64,000 nucleotides of DNA from Tritrichomonas musculus (taxonomy: Eukaryota > Parabasalia > Tritrichomonadida > Tritrichomonadidae). The notes under the pieces were generated by a model. It saw only the letters and a list, made by a program, of their open reading frames with translations, ran no database searches and was not told the origin of the DNA. A program made the translations under genes and the position numbers. Of this stretch, positions 40,477 to 50,702 are shown piece by piece. Within the stretch, counting starts at the first letter, position 1; every line of letters starts with the position of its first letter. The DNA is taken from the NCBI GenBank assembly GCA_039105265.1, contig JAPFFF010000017.1:1-64000 (forward strand). The letters run 5' to 3'.

Positions 40477-41604
40477 TTAAAGTGGAGCAAGTCTGATTGA
40501 TTTTGGACGTCGCGTTAAAGTTTTTGAGCAATCCACGTTTGATCTTGGTGATTTTGAGAGAGTTAAACACTTTTCAAATTGGTTCATTCTTTCATTTGAG
40601 CTAAATCTTTGAAGTTTTGCAGCATCTCTCGCTCTTGAAAAAGGAGAAATAATGTCTGACCTAGGTGTGCTTGAATCAGCAGAAACTGGTTGAATTCCTG
40701 AAGCTGAGTTTGAACCAGTTATCATTTGATGCATTCTCAAAGCTAACATATTATTTTCAGACGCAAGGCGAGGTAATTTATATGGTTTTCTGTGTCTTGA
40801 TGTTGCTAACTTCATCCATGGATGCTTTAATATTTGTTCTGGCTTTAACCGATCAGCAGGATTTAATTTTATCATTCCTCTAATTAATTCTTGGCATGGA
40901 GGAGAAACATCATCTGGAATACTAAATTTTGCTGCTTGAATACGTTTGAGCATTAAGCCTGTGTTATCAAATGGCCAAGGATGCTGTTTTGTAACGAGTT
41001 CATATAATATTACACCTAAACTCCAAATGTCACTCTGTCGGCCATTATAAGGCTTTCCTTTGATGCATTCGGGAGAAGCATAAAATGGAGATCCGCAAGC
41101 AGTTTTCATTTTGGCATTTGCTCCTTCGAAGTATTGGCAAAGACCGAAATCGCATAATTTGATATTTGGAAAAACAGTAATAAGAATATTTTGAGGCTTT
41201 AGGTCTCTATGTGCAACTCCTTGAGAATGGCAATATTGAATCGCAGAAATAATTTGTTGAAAAACAGTTGCTGCTTGCACCTCTTTTACCCTAGGAGAAT
41301 TAGATATATATTCAAAAAGATCACCCCCTGCACAATAATCCATTATAAGATAATAGTAATTATCATCTTCAAAGAAATCATGCAGTTTGATAACATTTTC
41401 GTGTTCAAGATCTGCCATTGTATCAATTTCGCGCTGTAAACGTTCTTTATCATCAGACTGTGCGACAACTGCTTTCGAAATGACCTTCATTGCAAAAGTA
41501 TCAGATGACGGTATAAAGATGACTTTGTAAACCATTGCAAACCCACCTTCTCCAATCATTTCTATAGCTTCATATTCACGAATAGTTGTTGGGCATTGAA
41601 GCAT
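40477..41604 (-). CDS. CAMK/SNF1-type serine/threonine kinase (375 aa)
   Basis: Complete kinase domain at residues 9-262. Glycine loop IGEGGFAMVYK, lysine in TFAMKVI, catalytic loop VAHRDLKPQNIL, metal-binding CDFGL, activation segment MKTACGSPFYASPE with the AMPK-like threonine, then DIWSLGVILYELVTKQHPW and HPWM at the domain end. The KT-x-CGS-P-x-Y-x-(S/A)-PE loop places it with CAMK-like (SNF1/AMPK/MARK) kinases. The last 110 residues are basic and S/R-rich with no UBA or KA1 domain visible. All catalytic residues are present, so it should be active. Confidence 0.92.
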   Translation of the reverse strand: MLQCPTTIREYEAIEMIGEGGFAMVYKVIFIPSSDTFAMKVISKAVVAQSDDKERLQREIDTMADLEHENVIKLHDFFEDDNYYYLIMDYCAGGDLFEYISNSPRVKEVQAATVFQQIISAIQYCHSQGVAHRDLKPQNILITVFPNIKLCDFGLCQYFEGANAKMKTACGSPFYASPECIKGKPYNGRQSDIWSLGVILYELVTKQHPWPFDNTGLMLKRIQAAKFSIPDDVSPPCQELIRGMIKLNPADRLKPEQILKHPWMKLATSRHRKPYKLPRLASENNMLALRMHQMITGSNSASGIQPVSADSSTPRSDIISPFSRARDAAKLQRFSSNERMNQFEKCLTLSKSPRSNVDCSKTLTRRPKSIRLAPL

Positions 41605-43202
41605 CTCAAAAAAAAAAAAAAAATTGAATGTATATTATTTTTTTGTTTCCCTATCAAAAATTCTGATATATTGAATTTTAATAATTTGATTTTGAATTAA
41701 ATATTTAGAACTTTTTATTAACTTTTAAATAACTTGATATTTTTTAAGTCGTCATATATTTTTAATAATAACAAGTTTTTTTTATATTTTCATTAAGATT
41801 TAGTAATATTGAATTTTCTGAATGTTTCTGAAAAATTGAATTTGAAAATTTTTCAATACTTGATCTGAAAAAGTTTTTTGAAATACTAAAAATTTTATTG
41901 CTAAGTTATTTCCATATATAATTTGGATGTAATTAGAATTATCTTTTATTTATATCAATTAATCATTTTAAACATCAAAATACAATTAATTATTTATAAA
42001 ACTAATAATTAGGAGATTAAAATTAGCATATCATGATGATTAAGCTATATTTCAAATATTTGTAATATTTTTTTAAAACTTGATAATTTCATATAATTAG
42101 GCATTATTTTCAACTTAAATATTTATTACTTATACTTAAGAACTTTGGTAAAACAAATTATAACTCTAATATTTAAAATTTCATAAGATATTTATTAAAT
42201 ATAGTATATCATTTCAAATTTTTCAATAAAAAATAATATTATCACAAAAAGTTTGATTCTCATCATTACATTATTTTTTTATATAAAATTTATTCATCTG
42301 TAACGCATTTTTGTAGTTTTTAATTTGGCCTAATAGACTGGCAAAAAGTATTGGTATTTATAATTTGTAAAACCCTTTAATTTTTACAATATTTTGTTTA
42401 CTACTAAAATTATGATTTATTTTTTCAAATTGGTTTATTTGGATAACATTATAAAGATAATAAAGTAAAATAACTCAAATCAAATAAAGCAAAAGTTTCA
42501 ATCTTTAGTTAAATTTAGTCTTAACCATTCGATTATTTGGTGGATATCAATTTATTTACGAACGTAAATAATTTTCTTCTTCTTTTATCATAATTTTAAT
42601 TACTTTTGGTTATGTACTTGAAAAATAATATTTTATTGCATTTTTGGTGATTACTGTGTAAGAAATATTGATATTATAGCGTTTTAATATTGAAATGAAA
42701 ATAATGTTTTCATAAATATTGGAATAAAACACTCTTATTTAAAGAAATATTTAAACATACAAGTGTGTTTTATCTAAAAAATAAATAATATTTTTATTAT
42801 ATTCAACTTATGATGCTAAAAATTTGTTTTTAAAATCGTTTTTAATAAATTAATTGTGAAAATTGAGTTTTAATGCTGAGTTATTTCAAGCAAAACAAAT
42901 GTTATAAAATCAAATCCAAAAAAAAAATGTTTAGTAAAAATAATGAATTCAAAAAAGTTAAAAAAAAAAAATAAACGTTAAATTCAAAAAAAAACTTTAA
43001 TAATATTTTTTTTTTAATTAAAATGGACCAAAACTGTATTTAATACCGAAAATATTTATTGTTACAACCCGATTATATTCAACATTATTTTTGTCATTTT
43101 ATTGAAAACTTCAACTTTTTGATAAAAAGTAATTCAATAATAAATTTTCTCATTTCAAAAAAAGTTAATTTCAACGTAATTGAAAATTTAATTGAGTTTA
43201 AA
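41605..43202. other. AT-rich intergenic region
   Basis: About 1.6 kb of very AT-rich DNA between divergent genes. No ORF, array or RNA gene seen. An open frame from a TTG at 43059 joins the next gene but is treated as chance. Confidence 0.5.
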
Positions 43203-44009
43203 ATGCAGAGCTGGAATTCTTACACAGAAGACTTTGAAATCCCAGATCAATCTATTCCTTCTCTGGCTCCGTCATTACTAAAAGACGTATGGGAAGATTC
43301 ATTTGAAGTGCCCACTGGATCTGTTTCAACTGACCTTCATGTTATTCTTCCCAATTCTTCTGATTTATTTCCACCAGAACCTAGCAAAATTAATCATGTA
43401 TCTTCCTCAAACTATATTTCGCCACCAAGAGGTCCGCATACAGCGCCTTCATCTCCACAACGACTATCTTTTTCAGCATCAACTTCAACAAAAGTAACTA
43501 ATAATATCAATGACAATAACAGAGAATATTGCTCTGTTCAATTTCATCCTAATCGAATTCAGATTCTAGCATACTCGCCAGCATTAAATTTGAAACTTGG
43601 AGATTATGTTATTACAGATGCTGACAGAGGATTTGATATTGGAGTTGTCAAAAAAATAAATGAACACCCATCTTCAAAGGACGCAAAAATGGCCAAGATT
43701 GTTACAAGAAAAGCCTCACCAGAAGAAGCTCAGCAAATACCATTGAAGGAAGAAAAAGAGAAAGCTGCTTTGGAACTCTGCCAAGAAAAAGTACTTGAAC
43801 TTGGCCTTCCAATGCATATCACTGGAGCAGAATATCAATTTGATGGTAAAAAATTAACTTTTTACTATGCTGCGTCTAGTTATGTAGATTTTAGAAATCT
43901 TGTTCGTTCTCTGTTTCGTATATTCGGAACACGTATATGGATGGTTTGGTATGATGGAACAGCTCCTGTTAAAGACGTCCTCACAAAAACTGAAACCCGT
44001 AATACTTAA
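43203..44009 (+). CDS. PSP1 C-terminal domain protein (268 aa)
   Basis: The frame is open to a TTG at 43059, but the first sensible ATG is at 43203 (MQSWNSYTEDFEIPDQ). Residues 1-110 are acidic then S/P-rich and disordered. Residues 115-255 carry the PSP1/RicT domain: VQFHPNRIQILAYSPALNLK, GDYVITDADRGFDIGVVKK, ELCQEKVLELGLPMHITGAE, DGKKLTFYYAASSYVDFRNL and VRSLFRIFGTRIWMVWYDG. In kinetoplastids and yeast PSP1-type proteins are linked to mRNA control, and bacterial RicT to RNA processing; the role here is not known. Seems intact. Confidence 0.85.
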   Translation: MQSWNSYTEDFEIPDQSIPSLAPSLLKDVWEDSFEVPTGSVSTDLHVILPNSSDLFPPEPSKINHVSSSNYISPPRGPHTAPSSPQRLSFSASTSTKVTNNINDNNREYCSVQFHPNRIQILAYSPALNLKLGDYVITDADRGFDIGVVKKINEHPSSKDAKMAKIVTRKASPEEAQQIPLKEEKEKAALELCQEKVLELGLPMHITGAEYQFDGKKLTFYYAASSYVDFRNLVRSLFRIFGTRIWMVWYDGTAPVKDVLTKTETRNT

Positions 44010-44619
44010 TAATTAGAAATAGAGATAGATTCAAATAATAGCAATAGATAAAAATTATATAAAGGTACTTTATCTTTATTTATTATTATATATGCGATAA
44101 CTGCAATATTAATTAATAAATATATAATATGTTATTTTATTTCTATCTCATTATAAGTTTACAGTTGATTTGTTGTTGTCCGATTTTTGTAGTCGTTTGA
44201 TATAATCATTTTAAGATATTTACTCTATACATGTAAAAGAAAATCGTTGAAAAAGTTTTGAACGATTTTTAATAAGGTCATTTATTTCTATAAATTATAT
44301 CGTCAATATCAGAAATTGAATAGTTTTATAGCTTTATATATAGATAGATCAATCTATAATAGTTGAATAATTATCATAATTATAATATGATATCATATTT
44401 TCATAAAGCTTTTCATTATAAATGAATAAAAGAAATTTATGATGATAATTGATTGTTTTCTCATTTCTAAGAATTATTAAAAATTAAAAAGAAATGTTAA
44501 CAGGAAACTATTTCAACCAATAAATTGTAAATTATTATTATTAGAATTTATATTTAATAGATAGATCGAAAAAATAATTTTTTTCAACGTTTTAAAGAAG
44601 TGACAATTATTAAAAGATA
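44010..44619. other. AT-rich intergenic region
   Basis: 610 bp between convergent genes; nothing supported. Confidence 0.5.
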
Positions 44620-45060
44620 TCAATGTTGAACGTCTTCAAGAACAACATAATCAAGAAAGGGCAAAATAGCTTTCCAATTTTCTTCAAACCATTTAATTAA
44701 AACACTTTTTCTCCGTTTTGCATCACGGTCAAGTTTTATATTTGCATTATTTGCTAATACGGTAGCTATGCTAAGCAGCTCTGGTTGTTTAATGTTATTT
44801 CCAAATCTATTTGTTATTTCTCTCCATGCTGTATTATCTTTTGGATTGAAACCGTTGAGTCTGTTCGTGATCCTTTCTTTTTCTCTATTGCCTTCATTTG
44901 TTGTAGGAATACTGTATGTTGATATAATTTGTTGAATGCTGGGTTCTGTTTGATTACAAAGCGACATCAAAATTGCAATCTGACTTGTTTCTTTGGACTG
45001 TTGTAGCAATTGTTCAATCTGACTTTGAGCAGTCTTCTCCGAAATATTTTCTTCTTCCAT
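44620..45060 (-). CDS. Hypothetical helical protein (146 aa)
   Basis: Unrecognised. It starts MEEENISEKTAQSQIEQLLQ and ends in a basic-then-hydrophobic segment (RDAKRRKSVLIKWFEENWKA, ILPFLDYVVLEDVQH). Mostly alpha-helical by composition, acidic at the N-terminus, no membrane helix and no signal peptide. Clean ATG, ordinary codon composition and its position between host genes support a real gene. The basic RDAKRRK stretch could bind nucleic acid or act as a nuclear signal, which is only a guess. Confidence 0.6.
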   Translation of the reverse strand: MEEENISEKTAQSQIEQLLQQSKETSQIAILMSLCNQTEPSIQQIISTYSIPTTNEGNREKERITNRLNGFNPKDNTAWREITNRFGNNIKQPELLSIATVLANNANIKLDRDAKRRKSVLIKWFEENWKAILPFLDYVVLEDVQH

Positions 45061-45322
45061 TTAAAAATCCCGCTTAAATTGTAAAGAGAAATTCTTTTAT
45101 TTCAATAATTTTACTCCTCCTGCAAAGTTAACTCAAAATTGAAATATCCGGCCAAATTTTCTTCGAATTTATACAGTCAATTACATAATCTCAATATCAT
45201 TTGTTATTATTATTATTGTTATTATTTTTAACCTGAGTGCATATTGAAATCAAGATTTTTTTCTGATGATTTTTTACATTTTTTGAAATTTTGAATTAAC
45301 AAAACGGTTAAGGTTAAAAAAA

Positions 45323-46096
45323 ATGAACAATGAGAAGAAAAGCAAGCAAATAAATCCGCATCAATTACAAGTTGAAAAAAATCCACAAAAATTTAACATA
45401 AAAGCTACTCGTCCCAGCCCAACATGTTGGGAAGAACTGAAATTAGTCTTAGATAATGATACTCTTCAAAATATAAAACCACCAATTTCTAACAATAAAA
45501 TTGCTGTAAAAAAAGATGAATCAATTTCTTTGAGTTCAAATTTTGCATTACAGAACAATAATAAAGGAAGTTCGAATATCCAAGCCATTGCCTCTTCAAA
45601 TAAAAAAGAAACGACTCTACATTTACCGCGTATTCTTACTAAAATTCAAGCTTCGCTTAAGTTATTTGGATACTTTGACGGACCTATTGTTAAAAATGTT
45701 GATATAAATGAAAATCAACATAAAAATAAATTAAAATTAATTATAAAGGTTAGTTTTGAGTTTCAAAAAATGGTGTTTGAACCCAAGGTTATTTTAAATA
45801 TAAGCGAGCCATTTTATTTTACGTTACCTCGTTTAGAAGAGCCTATTACGCAGCAGCAAATAGAACTTGTAAAACAACAGTCGCAAACCATAAATTCAAA
45901 TCAAAATAATTATTATCAAATGCAATGGAATCCATATTATCCAAATATGATAGCTCATTCGAATTCTTATCCTAATGTACGATTTATTCCAATTGTTACA
46001 GGATATACTTTATATCCTCCAAATCAGCAAGCGCCACAACAATTGAATCAAACTTCTGAAATTTCAGCAGAACCTAAAAATAAAGAAAAAGAATAG
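45323..46096 (+). CDS. Hypothetical disordered protein (257 aa)
   Basis: Unrecognised. Starts at ATG (MNNEKKSKQINPHQLQVEKN). Residues 1-95 and 180-257 are rich in N, Q, S and P (e.g. YYQMQWNPYYPNMIAHSNSY). A middle section of about 90 residues (LHLPRILTKIQASLKLFGYF, LKLIIKVSFEFQKMVFEPKV, LNISEPFYFTLPRLEEP) looks folded and beta-rich. No catalytic motif. The gene is divergent from the previous one across 262 bp. Confidence 0.6.
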   Translation: MNNEKKSKQINPHQLQVEKNPQKFNIKATRPSPTCWEELKLVLDNDTLQNIKPPISNNKIAVKKDESISLSSNFALQNNNKGSSNIQAIASSNKKETTLHLPRILTKIQASLKLFGYFDGPIVKNVDINENQHKNKLKLIIKVSFEFQKMVFEPKVILNISEPFYFTLPRLEEPITQQQIELVKQQSQTINSNQNNYYQMQWNPYYPNMIAHSNSYPNVRFIPIVTGYTLYPPNQQAPQQLNQTSEISAEPKNKEKE

Positions 46097-46606
46097 CAAT
46101 TTTGCAAAGAAAAATTATGTTTACATTATACAACTTATTTTTGTTTATTATTAGCGTAAAAAGTTTTTTTATACATGATTTTATTTTTTTATTTTTTCAA
46201 TAAGTTTTCATTTGATAATGCATATGAAATATGTATAAAGAAGAAAAGAAAAAAGATAATTTCATGCTTTGATCGAATATATATAGTGTTTTTTATATAA
46301 AGCAAGTAATTATATTGCTAATACTCCTTATTATTAATTCAACAACAATGAAAATTACTTTATGAATAGTTTATATTTAATATTTTTTAATATCTATTAT
46401 GTACTATTTGCTAAGTTATGTCCATATTTATTCATGGTAAATGATCAAATATCAATTGAATTAATATTTTTTTTTTTTTGAAATAAAAAATTTCATTTCT
46501 GAAAAATATTTCAACGATATGAAGTAGATATAAAATTTTGACATTGATAAATAAAAAAGGAAATGAAAAAATAGGGAAATAAAATATTTAGTTAGATAAT
46601 ATAAAG
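46097..46606. other. AT-rich intergenic region
   Basis: About 510 bp after the hypothetical gene, up to the MULE-like element. Nothing supported. Confidence 0.5.
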
Positions 46607-47550
46607 CTTCAAATATAGAGGGGTCAACCGCTCAACCGTTGTCGAAAAATTGAGAGAAATAAAAAATCTAAAGATCAATGCAAAATAAATTATTAAATAA
46701 ATATAACAGTATTTATGAATAATAAAAAATTGTATTAAAAAAAATTTCCTTTATTTTGCCAGGAGTTAGAAGAGATCAAAGTTTTAATGACATGTGATAT
46801 GAATTACATTTTTTAAATATTAAAAATCATTTTAAAAAGCCATTAATTAATATATTTTTGGATTTAAACTCCTTATGATCAAACAAATATTCAATTTTAT
46901 TCAATAAAACCCTCAAAAAATTATTAAAAAACATCAAATAAAAGATATTTTCAAAGATTTATTATTTCTCCTCATGAAAAACAAAAATTGAAGAAAAATA
47001 ACCATAATAATCTATTGATAAATGGTTAAACAATCAAAAGTAAACAAACATTTATTACTTTTTTTTTTTTTGAAATATATATCAGTAATTTTATGAAATA
47101 ACAGTACGTTTAACTGTTAAAATTTCAATTATTGTGATATATAAATAAATAATTCCTAACAAATTTCATATTTTAATATACTATTTTATTTGATTTAATT
47201 TTTCATTGTGGAGATATCATTTTTTGGTTTTTTTATATTTTATTTAAATTATTTTATATCTTATAATTATAATATATTTAAATTATTTACACCATAATAT
47301 TTAATTCATAAGATATTTTGGCTTGAAAGAGAATTATAGTTATATGAAAAAGTGGAAATTTTCAAATTTTTTTAATTGAATTTTTATTTCCTCTATAATT
47401 CCTGGCAAAATAAGCGAATTTTTAATTTGAGCATAAAAATATATATTACTATATATAAAGAATTAGAATAATTATTTTATTTAATCAAATCTTTATAAAA
47501 ATACTTTTTTGACATTTTCTTGGCGATTGACCCCCCTATCTTCAAATATA
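46607..47550. mobile_element. MULE-like non-autonomous element (922 bp)
   Basis: Element 46618-47539 with short inverted ends: GGGGTCAACCGC on the left and its near-complement GCGATTGACCCCC on the right. It is flanked by an 11-bp direct repeat CTTCAAATATA (46607-46617 and 47540-47550), a target duplication of Mutator-like length (8-11 bp). The inside has no ORF, so it is a MITE or deleted derivative. It lies 300 bp upstream of the Hsp70 ATG. Confidence 0.65.
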
Positions 47551-47829
47551 TTTCTGCTATAAAAACTTTTTGAAAGATATCTTAAAATGTGAATTTTAAT
47601 GTAAAAAATTGTTTATACTACTAAATATTAAAATTAAAATTTTATTTATTGTTTTTAAATTTAAAAAAAATAATTAATTTTTAACATTTAAAATATAAAC
47701 AAAAAAATATTTGCGTTTTGAGATAAATGTTTAGACACTTATTTTTGAGAGGAATTCAATTTTATTCTCAAACTAATTTTCTGAAGGTCTTTGAAAATAA
47801 GTGTTCAAATATTTATCAAGACATTTATT

Positions 47830-47835
47830 TCACTT
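47830..47835 (+). promoter_or_regulatory. Initiator (Inr) TCACTT before Hsp70
   Basis: TCACTT fits TCAYTW; +1 A at 47832 is 15 nt before the ATG at 47847. The Inr therefore lies inside the longer open frame and excludes its upstream ATG at 47727 as the main start. Confidence 0.65.
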
Positions 47836-47846
47836 TTTTATTTTTA

Positions 47847-49826
47847 ATGTCAGCAATAGGTATTGATCTTGGTACTACATATTCATGCGTTGGTGTTTTT
47901 CGTCACAACAGGGTAGACATCATTGCCAATGATATGGGTAACAGAACCACACCATCTTATGTCGCTTTCACAGATGAAGAACGTCTTGTCGGTGATGCAG
48001 CTAAGAACCAAGCAGCTATGAACCCAACAAATACAGTTTTTGATGCAAAACGTATGATTGGTCGTAAGTTTTCTGATCCAGTCGTTCAAAAAGATATGCA
48101 ACACTGGCCATTCAAAGTTGTTCGTGGAGATGCAGACAGGCCACGAATTGAAGTTCAATGGAAAGGTGAAACAAAACAATTTTATCCTGAAGAAATTTCT
48201 GCTATGGTTCTTGGTAAGATGAAAGAAGTTGCCGAAACACAATTAACAGAAAAAGTTACAGACGCAGTCGTTACAGTTCCTGCATATTTCAATGATGGTC
48301 AACGTCAAGCTACAAAAGATGCAGGTGTCATTGCAGGCTTAAACGTTCTTCGTATCATTAACGAACCTACAGCAGCAGCTATTGCTTTCGGTCTTAACGA
48401 AAAGTCCGATAATGAACGTCACGTTCTCATTTTCGATCTTGGTGGTGGTACATTCGATGTTTCACTTCTTGATATCGACGGAGGTATGTTCGAAGTTAAA
48501 GCAACAGCAGGAGATACTCACCTTGGTGGAGAAGACTTTGATAGCAGACTTGTTAACTACTTTGCAGATCGTTTCCAGAAGAAATTCAAATGCGACCTTC
48601 GTCAATCACCACGTGCCTTAAGAACACTTCGTACAGCATGCGAACGTGCTAAGAGAACATTATCAACAGCAACTACCGCTTCAATCATTTGTGATTCACT
48701 TTATGAAGGACACGATTTCATGGATAACATTTCACGTGCTATGTTTGAAAACTTGAATGATGAATTATTCCGTTCAACAATGAATCCAGTCGCACAAGTC
48801 TTGAAGGATGCTAAAATGTCAAAGGGTGATGTTACAGATATTGTTCTTGTTGGAGGTTCATCCAGAATTCCACGTGTTCAACAATTACTTCAAGATTTCT
48901 TCAATGGTAAACAACCATGCCGTGGTGTTGATCCAGATGAAGCTGTTGCATATGGTGCTGCTGTCCAAGCTGCAATCATTAAAGGTGATACATCAGAAGC
49001 CGTTAAAGATATTCTTCTTCTTGATGTTGCTCCACTTTCACTCGGTATCGAAACAGCTGGTGAAATCATGACTGTTTTAATTCCACGTAATACAACAATT
49101 CCAGCCAAGAAATCACAAGTCTTCACAACATTCAGTGATAACCAGCCAGCAGTTACAATCAAAGTTTACGAAGGTGAACGTTCAAGAACACGAGATAACA
49201 ATCTTCTTGGTACATTCGATCTTACCGGAATTCCACCAGCACCAAGAGGAGTCCCACAAATCGAAGTTACATTCGATGTCAATGCTGATGGTATCATGAA
49301 TGTTTCAGCTCAAGATAAATCTACTGGTAATGTCAAGAAGATTACAATCAAGAACGAGAAGGGACGTCTTTCTCAAGCAGATATTGATAAAATGGTTGCT
49401 GATGCAGAGAAATTCAAGGCACAAGATGAAGAAGTACGTAAGAAAGTTGAAGCCAAAAATGCTCTCGAAGGATATTGCTTCGGTGTCCGTAATTCGTTGT
49501 CAAATGAGCAATTTGCAAACGCAATTCCGCAATCTGACAAAGATACAATCAACAAGGAAATCAACGACACTCTCGCTTGGATCGATGCTCATCAAGATGC
49601 TGAAGTTTCCGAATTCGAAGCTAAACAAAAGGAACTTGAAGGTAAATTAATGCCAATTATGCAAAACGCTTACCAACACGCTGCTCCAGGAGGTGCTGGC
49701 GGTCCAGGTGGAATGCCAGGTGGAATTGATCCAAACATGTTCAACCAAGGTGGTCAAGGAGGAGCTGGTCCAGCTGGAGGATCAGCAGGAGGACATAGTG
49801 GACCACGTGTCGAAGAAGTTGACTAA
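47847..49826 (+). CDS. Cytosolic Hsp70 chaperone (659 aa)
   Basis: ATP-driven folding chaperone of the cytosol/nucleus. Signatures: [15 protein letters not shown] (residues 4-18), [20 protein letters not shown] and [20 protein letters not shown]; substrate-binding domain after the linker [19 protein letters not shown]-terminal GGMPGG repeats ending GPRVEEVD, the cytosolic EEVD tail that binds TPR co-chaperones. The open frame has an extra 40 residues from ATG 47727, with no homology and no convincing organelle signal; [13 protein letters not shown] at 47847 fits the family and the Inr at 47830. The gene is much richer in GC than its flanks, fitting high expression. Confidence 0.96.
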   Translation: MSAIGIDLGTTYSCVGVFRHNRVDIIANDMGNRTTPSYVAFTDEERLVGDAAKNQAAMNPTNTVFDAKRMIGRKFSDPVVQKDMQHWPFKVVRGDADRPRIEVQWKGETKQFYPEEISAMVLGKMKEVAETQLTEKVTDAVVTVPAYFNDGQRQATKDAGVIAGLNVLRIINEPTAAAIAFGLNEKSDNERHVLIFDLGGGTFDVSLLDIDGGMFEVKATAGDTHLGGEDFDSRLVNYFADRFQKKFKCDLRQSPRALRTLRTACERAKRTLSTATTASIICDSLYEGHDFMDNISRAMFENLNDELFRSTMNPVAQVLKDAKMSKGDVTDIVLVGGSSRIPRVQQLLQDFFNGKQPCRGVDPDEAVAYGAAVQAAIIKGDTSEAVKDILLLDVAPLSLGIETAGEIMTVLIPRNTTIPAKKSQVFTTFSDNQPAVTIKVYEGERSRTRDNNLLGTFDLTGIPPAPRGVPQIEVTFDVNADGIMNVSAQDKSTGNVKKITIKNEKGRLSQADIDKMVADAEKFKAQDEEVRKKVEAKNALEGYCFGVRNSLSNEQFANAIPQSDKDTINKEINDTLAWIDAHQDAEVSEFEAKQKELEGKLMPIMQNAYQHAAPGGAGGPGGMPGGIDPNMFNQGGQGGAGPAGGSAGGHSGPRVEEVD

Positions 49827-50702
49827 GCATTTTAACTTTTTTGTAATTAATAAAAACTTTTTAAATTAATTTGATTATTTTTCAAAAAGTCGTATTTATA
49901 ATTATATAATTATTGAGAGTTTATTTGGTCTTGTTGTTATAGTAAGACGATTAACGAGTAAACATCAGAAAAACCGGTCGACACTCAAATATTTCATAAA
50001 GATGTTCAAAATTGAATGAAAAATGATATTGAAAAGGCTCTCAAATAAAACTCAAATTACTTTTTAAAAAGTTCTAAAAAATTTTTAAAATTTTATAATG
50101 TCAACCGGTTTTTGAATAAGCATCATAGAAAAGTATTCCAAGTATTTCTATGAGTTTAATGAAAAAGTTGATGATGTCGACCAGTTTTTCGTGATGTCGA
50201 CCGGAAAATTTTTTTGTAAAAAATTGAAATTTTAAATTCATTTTATTGATTTTCATTCCTCTTAATATTTTAAATTTGACCAAATCAAAATATTTATTTA
50301 AACATTATATTAATAAGCATACATAATCTAATTATATTATTATTTTTTATAATTAGGCTGGGTATTTCTATGAGTTAATACAAATTTTGTTTCTCAAAAT
50401 TGAATTGAAAGAAAAAATATAAAATAGTTATATATTGCTAGAGTATCGATAAATTCAATAATTATATATATATTTATTTTCATTTGCAAATATAATAACC
50501 AATTCATAAATTATCTGGTGCTTATTATTATTTGTAATTAGAATTTTGAATATATTAAATCTCCTTTCAAAAAAAAAAAAGATTCCTCTAAAAAAGTTTT
50601 AATATTTCAGAAGATTCCTTTAAAAAAGTTTTACTCTCAAATTTGTTGAGATAATTCAAAATTTGTGAAAATTCTGAGGGCTTAAATATGATGATTGTCT
50701 AT
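49827..50702. other. Intergenic region with dispersed-repeat copy
   Basis: 876 bp between convergent genes. It contains a 37-bp repeat (49939-49975) also found at 55595-55631, and several copies of GTCGACCGG or its complement (49973-49981, about 50188-50208). No gene is supported; a 60-codon - strand ORF looks random. Confidence 0.5.
49939..49975 (+). repeat. 37-bp dispersed repeat, copy 1
   Basis: Begins ATAGTAAGACGATTAACGAG and ends CAGAAAAACC; copy 2 (55595-55631) differs at one base. Both are followed by GTCGACA, directly here and after about 33 extra bases in copy 2. Confidence 0.8.

Noticed and set aside
43059-43202. 48-residue N-terminal extension of the PSP1 protein
   Set aside because: It begins at TTG and is AT-driven low complexity; the ATG at 43203 is the first credible start.
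47727-47846. Organelle-targeting extension on Hsp70
   Set aside because: The Inr at 47830 lies inside it, the extension has no homology, and the EEVD end marks a cytosolic form.
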